A stretch of 64,000 nt of DNA, taken from the NCBI GenBank assembly GCA_002633025.1, contig NMRB01000181.1:302852-366851 (forward strand), given 5' to 3'. Of this stretch, positions 54,505 through 64,000 are shown in pieces (the first letter of the stretch is position 1; each line of letters begins with the position of its first letter). The position numbers were made by a program, and so were the translations under genes. The notes beneath the pieces are model-generated. The model saw only the letters and a list, made by a program, of their open reading frames with translations, had not been told where the DNA came from and made no database searches. The stretch is from Notospermus geniculatus. Lineage: Eukaryota > Nemertea > Pilidiophora > Heteronemertea > Lineidae.

Positions 54505-54552
54505 CGTCTCCGAATTTCGCAAATTTTCGATCCCAATCGGCTCTTCCTCAGG
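54505..54552. repeat. Inverted repeat flanking PAN exon B, right
   Basis: Reverse copy of 53941-53985, about 27 of 29 identical over the best part (AATTTCGCAAATTTTCGA). Confidence 0.75.
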
Positions 54553-55929
54553 CACTTTCTAGTTGACTTTCCAGAAAAGATTTTATTGGTGGCTAATCTG
54601 AAATGAGACAGCGGCCGTCGGTGACCTTACGCGTCAAAGCTAAGTGCGTACCATGCGTTATACATGTATATGTATTCTTAACTCTTTGCGCCCCGGCCAT
54701 TATTGAAAAAAACTGTCTTTTTGCAGGGGGTCCGATATGGGTCTAGTAATTTTGCTCTTACTCCTTAACCGTGCATGATTTCGAAGGTATTTTTTACCAG
54801 TGAATAGACAAGACCACGCTCGTTATTTCACTCCTCAATGAAGCTCCTGCGACGTGGCGTTCTCGCACAGGCGCGTTTTGAAAAGGCCAGCACTGTCATT
54901 CGACAGGGCCAGTTTTAAGCACACTGACGTACAAATAAATTCCCTAAATGTTTCTCGGTGGTGTGGCATGCAAACTGGACATGTAGGCCTATAGTGCGGC
55001 AAAAGCCCTTCCTTTCCAACAACGTCAATCCCAGTGACACAGCCAATTCGAAAGTATTTTTGCTCGATTTTTGAAATAAAATGTCGCTAGATTTTTAAAT
55101 CCTTCACTTTACAGCATAATTCGTCAATAAACAATAATTGTTTGATAAATCGCGAGGAACATCGATAAAAGAAGAGCCAACTTGAGAGCCAATCAGAAAA
55201 GTCCTCGCATACATTATCCACACTGACATCTGAACTTCGACGCTGTGAACTGAGCAGAGTTGAAGCCAAGTAAAACATGAATAACATCCATTCGCCGGTC
55301 ATAATTGACACAAATAAGTCCTTCCATGATGCAAAACACATGAATAGTATCCTTCTGATGTGAAGCTAGCGATGAAACGTTGAATTTTCCACAGATTTCT
55401 GACTCCCAGCGACACATCGAATTGTTATCAAGCCGCCATGTTTGCTCGAGCCCAGGTGTATCCGGTTGCATAGGCTATGTTTTTCCTGTACTTCGTTCAT
55501 TGCCAGATCCTGGAGGCGAAGTTAGCCTCACATCTTTGCTATGATTGGCTGCTCGTCTCACTACGTATCCTAAGTAAGCTCTATGGGCGCCTCCTTCATG
55601 CCTTATTCAGTATGGGGCGGATAATATTTCCAACATGACGGAAGCGCCCACTGGTACCCTTTTCGTCTTCAGGGAGGGTGGGAGGGCGAAAAAGAATTGT
55701 GTCCCTCCAGAAAGCCCAGTAGTCGCTACCCGTTCCACAGGCAAGCAAGGATGTAGAATCGTATCGCCTCCGACCCTGTGTGGCCTCCTGCCTGCTCACG
55801 AGAGAATGAGGGGATTATGGTCAAGCATGCATGCAGCGCCACATGGTGTCAGCTTATGATAAAAAACCTTCCAGGAAATGAATTGCAAGGGACACCCCTC
55901 ACCCCACTCCCGCGTAGCATATGCTACTG
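54553..55929. other. No supported gene
   Basis: This would be intron of the cluster B gene. Short frames only. Confidence 0.4.
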
Positions 55930-56600
55930 GAGCTTGGCCATACAGATTTTAAGGAATCTGGAAAACAAGTGTAACCGTGTGTTGCCAGTCGCTCGAGAGA
56001 GGCTGCCATTAAAACGGAACGAAGATATCAGCATGCACTACTAACGATTTATTCAACACAACAGTCGCAGCCAACATATGCACAACCTTCTCATTTGCTG
56101 CCCAGATCTGGTTTGCCTGAACTAAAATCTCTCCTGCCTAAAACAATGGCTCATTCAAACACATGACTACTATTATGTTTTAATCCCCTAACCATAATCC
56201 CATGGACACGACCAAGCTTGACCGCTCTGATTGGGGCTACACAAGGATCCCCGAGGAACCTGACGGAATTAACTCCAAATATCGCAAATGATATGAGAAA
56301 ACGATATTATGACACTGTACAAAAGAATCCGCCAAGAAAACGTCTATAATTGTTTTTGCGATATACGTTCAAAATATTTTGAAAATCTCATAGGGGGCCT
56401 AGGCCTATTTTGAACATGTACCGCAAAAAAATATTTAGGGGGACGTTTTCTTGGCGGATTTTTTGTACAGTGTAATATACATTCATAGTAATGCCGTTTT
56501 CTCATATCACCGGCATTATTTGGAGTTAAGTCCGTTGGGTTCCTTGGGAATCATGGTTTTCCAGATTCCTAAAAATCTATATGGCCCTGGAGCTTATGCT
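55930..56600. mobile_element. Foldback element, left arm interrupted
   Basis: The right arm (about 56420-56600) pairs with 56262-56332 (GATATGAGAAAACG, ATCCGCCAAGAAAACGTC) and with 55932-55970 (GGCCATACAGATTTTAAGG, AATCTGGAAAAC). About 250 bases are therefore inserted in the left arm. Confidence 0.7.
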
Positions 56601-56685
56601 CTGGGATTGGAGTTTGGAGAATCCCTTATGAACTTTTTTTTGTTTTTGTAAAAATTTGGCGGCTAAATGTATGGCACGCAAAATC

Positions 56686-57047
56686 GGCCATGTCGAATTA
56701 GCGGAACCAGCGGAAACAACGGAACCAGCGGAACCTGGTCTGCAGCCGATAGAACGAACACGTGACTCGTTGTTGCTTCGTTTAGCTGTTGACTGAAAGC
56801 AACACGCGACTCGGTGTTGCTCAGCAACACGCGGCTGTAGTCATGATGTGCGGATTGAGACCTACATGTAGGCCCCAGGCATGCTAGGTCTAGGCTAGGC
56901 TACCGGTAGGCCTACATGGCCTAGGCCAACCGTAGACCTAGTTTTTTCGGCGCCTAACAATTCGATTTCAACAGTGCAGTTATTATTTAAAAACAACATT
57001 ATGTTTTTCCTTCAAGTTCCGCTGGTTCCGCTAAATTCGACATGGCC
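56686..57047. mobile_element. GGCCATGT-family MITE with target duplication and known empty site
   Basis: 362 bp with inverted ends (GGCCATGTCGAATTAGCGGA). CGCAAAATC is duplicated at 56677-56685 and 57048-57056. The paralogous locus at 21045-21060 has the same flank uninterrupted. It is the same family as 9073-9458. Confidence 0.93.
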
Positions 57048-57125
57048 CGCAAAATCTGATTTCTGCTAAGATCTTTAGGAGATGGTCGAAAACTGGACCG
57101 GGTGTCCCGTTATTTCTGGGCCATT

Positions 57126-58159
57126 TCTAGAGGTTTCAAACGGCTCTGTTACTCTTTCGACTCCTTACACTTCTTTCAGCCGAATAGAATGACTGCACAT
57201 TGGGGCAGGTACCATTCAAAGAGAAATTTGACGACCCCCTGGCCATCGAGGGCCGGTGTAACGTTGATCAGTGTTCCCCGTATCTCTGTGTTTTCCCTAA
57301 TTTCCCTCCTGACGGGTTAAGCTGCAACTAACCCAACAATAACCATTCTAGGCCGCGTCTATTGTTGGGGAACACTGAGCTACAGAAACACTCACCGACA
57401 TTACACTTGGATCGAGGGGTTTTAACACAAAGGGAATTTACATTATGTTGCATGTCGTTACTGAATCATGAATTGTTACTCAATGCTTAAAAAGTCCGGC
57501 AGTGTGTATTTTTGCAGTTGTTTCAGCAAATAGAAGGGGTGGCAGCTTATTTTGTAATCACCCGTCACCCCTTCCATTTACCACATGAACTGCGAATACG
57601 ACAAACACCATTAGTGATGCATCAACGACTTCGCGTACGAATAAAATAATTTCGTGTTTGAATCACCAGCGTGGGAATGATATGAACACTAAAGACTTGT
57701 CAGGGCAAGATGTGCGTACTCATTCATAAAATACACGTAACTATTGTCAGTCAATAGGAGCAGTCAGCCGCGCATATTGCCAACAGATGGCAGCAAAGTT
57801 CTAGCGGACCAATGTACAGGAAAATCTACTTGATTGCTGCTCGATCAATAATGATTGGGTCCGCTATATGCATTGAATTGGGCGTAGTGACACCTATTGG
57901 TCAGCACGCTGACCGCTCCTATTATAGGCCTTGGCATTCAATGGTCCGCTGATTTGCACATTCTTCAAATCACTTTGACCAGCGTCAACACAAAGCTCTG
58001 GTCGCTGTTTATCAAGAGTTGCACGCAGATGACAATTACATGTATAAGAACGATGATGCACACAGTGGCAAATATCAGAAATTGCGATATTGGGACTGGA
58101 GTACTTACAAAAGTTCAGTTCGAGCAGGATGCGGTAATCCAATATTTGATTATCTCTAG
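57126..58159. other. Intron-like region of cluster B
   Basis: No exon recognised. It ends with the acceptor TTGATTATCTCTAG of copy B2. Confidence 0.4.
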
Positions 58160-59261
58160 GAAAACCGCATTCCTTCCTACCGTCTGATGAAACGTCTTCC
58201 GCTTGTCCCACCGATTGCAACTGACAGAATCAAAGTTCGTCCATTAATACATTTCCACATAGTCGAACCCGAAAAATTACTGGTTATAGTCGAATATGTG
58301 GAATTACCTTATGGTTATCAAAGGATAATGGTTTACAGACCCACACCTAGCCACAATGCTGTCCGTTTTCAGTTAGAATGCAACTGCTCGTATTTTTATG
58401 AAAGTGATGCCACACGTCTTAAAGAATTTAGAGTTTCAACGTACTATATTTTTCTGTGTTGGAAAGTTTGGAAGACAGGGCATTCTTTTAAAGAGGGAAA
58501 ACTATTTGATTTTCTGGTTGGGAAATTTACAGGTCGTATACTACTTCCGAGACATAGTTTAGACTACAAGTGTGGCGCAATTGCCTTCGGTTTGGAGGGG
58601 AAGACAGAGGCACATTGATGTGTCCTTCTATTTTATTAACAGGCATATATTCGCTGTTTGGTGCCGTCGTCCAAAACCAAACTTCATTATAACTTATGTT
58701 ACACACTTTAAGAATACAAGTCATGAATTGATAGTCAGCTTCTTTCCCAGAAAAATATTAAGTTTTGCAGGAGTAAACTGCAGATCCGAGTACGTCTACA
58801 CAAATTACGACAGCTCTGACTTTTTGTTGCTTTTTTTCAAGCGAGATATCACTTTTGTTAGTTGGCGTTATACTACAAAAAAACAGAAGTTGATCAAACA
58901 CAAACAACAAACAGTCACTCTCCCAACCAATTATACGGCTTTGTATAATGAATTCGGGACATCGTTGATACGATTTTGGGATAGTCATCCAACACCAATA
59001 CGGTTAGGGGTATTCAAAGTGCATGGATCCTGCTTCCCTAAAATGCCTTTGCACCCTCCTGTCGATTTGGTTCAGCAGACAATCATCCGTATACTCGGGA
59101 AGACCGACGATTTCGATAGAGTAACCTTTAAAACTTTTGGTAGATTTGATTTTTTTATTCAAAACAGTGAAGGTAGGCTATTGCATATTCACCCTTCGAG
59201 AGCCCGTCAGGGCGATTCGCATCGGCATGTCTTGGTTAATATATATGGACCAATAATTTGA
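58160..59261 (+). pseudogene. Propeller-like 3' exon B2 with a frameshift
   Basis: It starts after the acceptor GATTATCTCTAG in phase 0, which matches the donor of PAN exon B. It begins ENRIPSYRLMKRLPLVPP, aligning with A1 and A2. The blade-like motif LFDFLVGKFTG follows. The first frame stops at 58618, and the second, overlapping frame carries the family on from about 58600 to the stop at 59261 (end LLHIHPSRARQGDSH...NIYGPII). One indel near 58575-58615 would explain this. Together the frames cover about 365 residues, close to the 359 of A2. It may be a young pseudogene or a sequencing error. The rest shows no damage. Confidence 0.7.
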
Positions 59262-59294
59262 TAGTTTGGGTTTAACGAATTATCTGTTAGAATG

Positions 59295-60454
59295 GGCCTT
59301 TTTACACGGTGCTGGTTCGAGGAAACCTACCTCCACCCTCCTCGGGCGGGTTCGGTTCAGGATGGATTGATCGCTTTTACACGGTGCGGGTTCAGTAACC
59401 CGCCTCGATCCAGAAGAATCGGGACCAGTCATTGTTGGTTCAGGCCTCTGGGCGGCTTGAGATACGTATGAGTAGGCCTAGGCCTATGTGTGGATTAATT
59501 GTAACGTCGACAACAGTGGCTTGGCATAGAATGATGGGATGAGGACATCCGAACCATGGAGGGGTGTACCTCTCCATGGTTCGGGTGTATTTGATACGCT
59601 CCGAGTCGCGGTTCGTTCGAGCCTGCCTGGGTCCACATTTGGGGAAGATACGCATGTGCAGATGCGCAACAGGGGGACGTCGTAATTCCACCACGCTCGG
59701 CTCGAGTCAGCACCTGGGCAACCAGGCGGCGGCGTAGTGTGACATACATTGTATACACAGACTTGAATTAGGCCCGCAAATAATAATTCCACGCTCTGCT
59801 GACTCAATTCCACGTCTTATACTTTAGTTTTTACGGTCTTCATCGTTCCCCATGCGTTCCAGCCTCAAACGCGCCTTAGTCGTGGAGCACAGGCCATTTT
59901 TTGTCATTCTCGAAAAATTATTTACATACATGTAACCATATCACAGCGGTGTTCCACATTTGACGTCAGTTTGCTTCGCAGATTGGCCGCGTCGCGGCGT
60001 TCCGGGAACATGGCGTCTAGTTCGAGGTCGGTTCCTTCAAATGCGTGCCACTAGATGACGTGTATCAACATTTACAGTTATCGCAAGTAAGAAATATCCC
60101 AAAAATAATCACTAAAAACCGATAAACTATGCTTCTAACAACATGAGCAGTGCTTGAGAAAATCTCGGGCGTGATTTCTTCACAGGTAACTTACAGCAAA
60201 TGCGCCAGTGATGCCATTCATGTAGCGTGTCAATCCCGCACGAGGCCGGTCGAAGTCGGTTCGCCTTTACACGAGAGAATAACCAGCCTGAACCTACCTC
60301 CACCTATCTCAACCTTCCCGTGACTTCACGCGTCGCACTGAACTGACCCGAGGAAGGTGAAGGTCAGTTGTTTCGCTTTTACACGGGGAAAAATAACCGA
60401 TCCCTCCTCGATCAAGTCTCGATCCGGAACGCACCGGCACCGTGTAAAAAGGCC
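59295..60454. mobile_element. CCTTTTTACACGG MITE, copy 2
   Basis: The ends GGCCTTTTTACACGGTG and their reverse form inverted repeats of 17 bp. The internal blocks GAGGAAACCTACCTCCACCC, TTACACGAG and AATCCCGCACGAGG match copy 1 (24858-25806). A hairpin (CCGAACCATGGAG and reverse) lies at 59550-59586. Confidence 0.82.
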
Positions 60455-60484
60455 TAATGTCTCTCCGCATTCACAGGCGGACAT

Positions 60485-60606
60485 TGGGTCATATGAATAA
60501 AGACTAGCAAATGCTTTTACTTAAATTTTGCAATGCAAATGCACTAAGCAATGCTGTACAAAGTTGAAGTAAAATCATTTGCTAGTCTATATTCATATGA
60601 CCCATT
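60485..60606. mobile_element. Short MITE with 40-bp inverted arms
   Basis: TGGGTCATATGAATA and AGACTAGCAAATG on the left are repeated in reverse on the right. 122 bp in all. Confidence 0.85.
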
Positions 60607-60661
60607 ACGTTTTATAAACGAAATTACATCTTAATAGCCCACAGAAATACAGCCCGGATCA

Positions 60662-61126
60662 TTAGCCCTGTTTACACTACATAAAAAACCCGCTTCTCGC
60701 CCGGGCTTTTTTCTGTCTACACCTGTTAAAAGCGCGGGTCTAATAGACCCGGGGATGAAAAGTCCGGGCTTTTTGAACCCTCCGATTTCGAAGGGTTTTT
60801 GGAGGGCTTAATTTAGACCCGCGTCTCCTGCGGGTTTTTTAAGTAGCGTAGACGCAATAGACCCGGGCTTTGTCTAGTTCTTGAATACCGGGACAGGCGG
60901 CGTGTCTTGTGGGCATGCGCGGTAAAAAGCCAGCACTCCAATTTAGCGCCTCCTTTTCGTGAAGAGTGCGTGCCAGTAGCGACCCTATCGCCGGGCTTAG
61001 CAATTATGTTCAGCTAGATTTTAGTAGTGTAGACGCTCGCCGGTTCTCAGGCGGGTTTTTTGCAGGCCCGGGCTTGACACGGGCTCAAAAAGCCCGGGGA
61101 TTTCTATGTAGTGTAACCACAGCTAT
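60662..61126. mobile_element. TTACACTACATA MITE, copy 2
   Basis: 465 bp with the same inverted ends as 26531-26777 (TTTACACTACATA and TATGTAGTGTAA). The interior shares TTTTTGGAGGGCTTAATTTA. It is longer than copy 1 by an internal segment (about 60870-61015). It ends eight bases before the first conserved codon of exon B3. Confidence 0.85.
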
Positions 61127-61133
61127 TCTCGAC

Positions 61134-62105
61134 GAACATCGCTGGTTTAACTATAGGATAACCAGCACCGGTAAATTCCGACCAATAATAATTGCTCAGA
61201 GGCGTATGACATGGATCTTTGATTGGAAGAGTGGCTGGATCATTGTGGTTTACCACCGGGCGACCACCAACCCGTTCAGCACTGTTAAAGTATACCATCA
61301 GAACAGGAGGGACTATCTTATGCTTTATGAGAAACAGGTGTTTCTTAAGCCGTATTCTATCCTGAATGACGTTGTGTATAAGCGGTGCATTTTTCTTCGC
61401 AAGGAGACACAATTAAAATTTACACTTTGCGATGTTGCTCGTGGTATTCTCACGGGAAAAGTGATCGTCCAGACAACAGATATTTGCCAGCGACGGCGAT
61501 TGCCGTATGGCTTAATTATTGGACTAGGAAAAGTCCTTCTCTCTTGTAAGATACCTGGTGGTATTGTGTACACAATCTACGACATGAAAGAATCAGGTAA
61601 CAAATCTAACGATTTCGACCTTCTTCTTATAAACGGCCGTCGTGTTATTTTAAGAGGGCCACCATTCCGATTTCGGAAGGGAATACACTACCTCTTGGAG
61701 ATGGAATCTCGAAACATTTATTTGTTATCCCATTTTGAAGAATTCGCATATGAACCAGTGAAATACCGTGTTGGGTTTCTTACTATACTTTTTGAAGCAT
61801 GTCGCCATTTCAAACTTAAATTTGACCTGTGGTCTAGCCTGTTCTTCCTGATAGGCGTTCCCTTGCCTTGCGCTCTGGCAATGGAGCAGATCCCTGACCC
61901 CAAGAACGGTCTCGTAAAACAAGGAAACGGCATGTTCACATTTCATGAAACATTGGCTTTATTTTACCCTGAAACCTATGACACTAATAACGATCATTTC
62001 GAGTTCAGCCCAAATGACGGGTCGTTAATGCATTTTGTTCAAAGGAAAACACGTGGCCAGAAAGTGAGTATCGTCCGAGTTGCGATGTACGCAACAGACG
62101 AGTGA
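61134..62105 (+). CDS. Propeller-like 3' exon B3 of the PAN-linked family
   Basis: 323 residues and a stop, unbroken. The conserved part starts EHRWFNYRI, aligned with ENRIPSYRL (B2) and EFNLILYRL (A1). The motif LCDVARGILTG is present, and the C-terminus DGSLMHFVQRKTRG matches A1 (DGALFHFIRQKGTKG), so A1 is its nearest relative. The bases before the first conserved codon read CTCGAC and not a splice AG, and a MITE ends eight bases upstream. The frame is open further back to 60966 through the MITE, so a MITE-derived start is conceivable. Splicing at CCACAG within the MITE end would be in phase 1 and would not fit the PAN exon. It may be a silenced copy whose coding part is still intact. The function is unknown. 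Confidence 0.62.
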   Translation, partial: EHRWFNYRITSTGKFRPIIIAQRRMTWIFDWKSGWIIVVYHRATTNPFSTVKVYHQNRRDYLMLYEKQVFLKPYSILNDVVYKRCIFLRKETQLKFTLCDVARGILTGKVIVQTTDICQRRRLPYGLIIGLGKVLLSCKIPGGIVYTIYDMKESGNKSNDFDLLLINGRRVILRGPPFRFRKGIHYLLEMESRNIYLLSHFEEFAYEPVKYRVGFLTILFEACRHFKLKFDLWSSLFFLIGVPLPCALAMEQIPDPKNGLVKQGNGMFTFHETLALFYPETYDTNNDHFEFSPNDGSLMHFVQRKTRGQKVSIVRVAMYATDE

Positions 62106-62162
62106 TGGTCCTCTCCTCCTCACCGGAAAATCTCACTCCAACAGAGGAGAAAAACCATCTAC

Positions 62163-63085
62163 ACGTTGTCATCCTTCCACAGCAGTTGTATGCCGTACAC
62201 TCCAAAAATTTCTTGTCGTACTGACAAGCTGGAACTCGTTCTCAGCCATATGCTTAAATTGACAGGGTCTATCTTGTCAATTGACAAGTTTTGAACTTGT
62301 CATCCTCGGAAAGGAGACATCTTACCATTGAAAGAAATACATCTTGTCATTCAGACTAAACATGAAAAGATAAAGATAAAATTCCAGCCCCAAGAGACTG
62401 TTGTGCGGTAGTTACAAGTAGTAACCACAGCTACGTATAAAATAAAAACCCTACCAAATTTCTAAGGCTACGATGGGATTCAAACCTACGAAACTATCAT
62501 ACAAACTACTAGACCTAACCCCTAAACCCACGCGGCAAATGAGGCGACATGATGTCCATGCTGACAGCATGTTTAGCGTTTGAAATTAAGCGATGGACGT
62601 GAGGGATGCGCATGCGCAGTAATGTACTGCCACCTACAACTTGTCGTCATAACCAGTGATCTTGTCATCTAGACAAACTCATCTTGTCCAAACAAGGCTA
62701 TCGACTCCGTATCAACTCCGTCTTTAGCCTTGTCCGAATCATGTCATCTTTTCCGTTAGTGCATAAATTATTAATGAACCTGACCCCTACTTGACCCTGC
62801 CTCCGAGCCATTCCGAACTCTTGAAACAAATCACCGTTGGACACTTTCTTCGCTCTTCACGCTCGCATTTGTAACACGGATTTTGATTGGCACGTCGATT
62901 TTCCTTCGCGCCCCCATAATTGGCTGAGGCTCTCACCCCCTCAGAAACGGGAAATGTGGTGGATTCGAACCAGGCTAGTTGACCGTCAGGCCAGATAGAC
63001 TGGTGAGAACCAGATGGACAAACTGAACTCGTCACAGAAATGTGCGACTCGCCATGACAAGTAACTCGTCAGATTGACTAAAGCA
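62163..63085. repeat. Cluster of CTTGTCA/TGACAAG words
   Basis: CTTGTC or its reverse occurs many times at 62205-62350 and 62640-62745 and again near 63052-63075, in both orientations. It may be the remains of a foldback element. Confidence 0.4.
62455..62536 (-). mobile_element. tRNA-like SINE head (decayed)
   Basis: Minus strand. GTGGGTTTAGGGGTTAGG (A-box-like) is followed after a normal distance by GGTTTGAATCC (B-box). No good cloverleaf forms, so this is a SINE remnant. The body is not recognised. Confidence 0.5.
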
Positions 63086-63204
63086 TATGGTCAATATTCG
63101 CAGACAAGTTGCGGTGACAAGAATTAGAACCAATCCGTTGTATGCCGTAGTGAAATTGTTCTACCCTTGACGACGATGTATACTATGGGCGGTCATCAGT
63201 GCAA

Positions 63205-63425
63205 AAAAGGGACGTCGAAACGAGAACAGAGAGGTTGCGAAACGAGAACAAACTACCATGTAGAAAATGTTTATGTTGCGAAACGAGAACAAACAACCAT
63301 GCAGGAGACACTTTTTCTGTAAGACGAAGAAATTGTTTTGCATAAAGAATGTATCTTTAATACATCATAACATGTCTTGCATGGAGAAAATGTTTGTGTT
63401 GTTGAGCACAAACAATCTACGAGAC
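63205..63425. repeat. Degenerate GCGAAACGAGAACAAAC repeat
   Basis: The word GCGAAACGAGAACA occurs twice (63237 and 63278) with CCATGNAG following, plus weaker copies on either side. Confidence 0.65.
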
Positions 63426-64000
63426 GAAACGAAGACAGCATACACCACGAAAAGGACATTGCGAGACGAAGACAACAGGTGGCGCTCGCGTCGCTTTTTT
63501 CTCGTTGGCGACATTCTAATTAGTCTGGTTCCCTGACCTGCTGTATGATGGCGCTGACGGATGGTGCGATACAGAGGTCAGGCAGGCGCCGAGTCAATAC
63601 TGGTCTAAAATAGAACATGACTCATGCGCTATTATGGGATATCGGGGTATCTCGTAAACGAGTTGTACATCACGTGTGAAAAGTGTCAAAATGCCGGGTG
63701 TTCTGTATGTTTTAGGTGTACCAGTATCAGGTCTGATTCAACAGCGGCCTGTACAGGTATCGCAAGTGAGAATATTCCGAATTATAGTGTGAGAACACTG
63801 CACAACCGGCTTGATATCCGATGTAGCGAAATCATGACGTCACTGAAAATTTTGTCAGGATTCTGACAATTTTCGATCATTGTTATCAATGAATTATCAC
63901 GAGTTTAAGTTTTAGTTTTTTTAGTTTTTGTTGTGGAAGATCAGTGATGTCGCGAATGACATCACTGACCGACCTCAAAGGTGATTGTCGCATGCGACGC
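63426..64000. other. No supported gene
   Basis: Short frames only, with a TCAGTGATGTCGCGAATGACATCACTGA palindrome-like end near 63940-63970. Confidence 0.4.

Overview
This window looks like intron-rich, repeat-rich animal DNA, probably from a marine invertebrate. Supporting signs are a Polinton/Maverick-type virus-like transposon, a non-LTR retrotransposon (LINE), tRNA-headed SINEs, dozens of palindromic non-autonomous DNA transposons (MITEs), GT-AG split exons, PAN/Apple-like domains, and many copies of the short palindrome TAGGCCTA. An ambulacrarian or cephalochordate deuterostome is my guess, but the sequence does not prove it. There is no bacterial operon, rRNA or CRISPR array. Six runs of N mark assembly joins, four of one base and two long ones. 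Several joins sit exactly at the edge of a direct duplication, so some local duplications may be artefacts.

Layout. 0-3.5 kb: degraded MITEs and a three-unit tandem repeat rich in nuclear-receptor half-sites. 3.5-6.9 kb: one end of a Polinton with a truncated family-B DNA polymerase and an intact integrase with a chromodomain, ending in a hairpin-forming terminus. 7-14.9 kb: MITEs, a LINE fragment, a small secreted PAN-like ORF, and two direct duplications that meet single Ns. 15.4-21.6 kb (minus strand): a PAN-like 5' exon followed by two tandem 3' exons of an unrecognised beta-rich, propeller-like family. 21.6-30.4 kb: mostly MITEs, a SINE inserted in a MITE with a 9-bp target duplication, and a roughly 170-bp tandem repeat around a 747-bp gap.

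30.8-45 kb (minus strand): an SGNH/GDSL hydrolase; candidate exons of a membrane protein with two phase-matched transmembrane exons; a 1,558-residue intronless protein combining a USP-like protease fold, an acidic DDE-like core, an IQ motif, a BRCT domain and an HMG box; a block of tandem repeats; and a four-exon gene of unknown function. 45-48.2 kb: a 5'-truncated LINE with a long intact ORF. 49-57 kb: nested and foldback elements.

54-62 kb (plus strand): a second PAN exon followed by two propeller-like 3' exons, in the same order and splice phase as the 15-21 kb cluster. One has a frameshift, and the other has a MITE at the place where its splice acceptor should be. 62-64 kb: degraded repeats.

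Two systems stand out. The first is the paired PAN plus propeller-like clusters, whose layout would allow one N-terminal exon to be joined to alternative C-terminal modules. The second is the USP/DDE/BRCT/HMG protein, which may be the main protein of a large undescribed transposon or a domesticated derivative.
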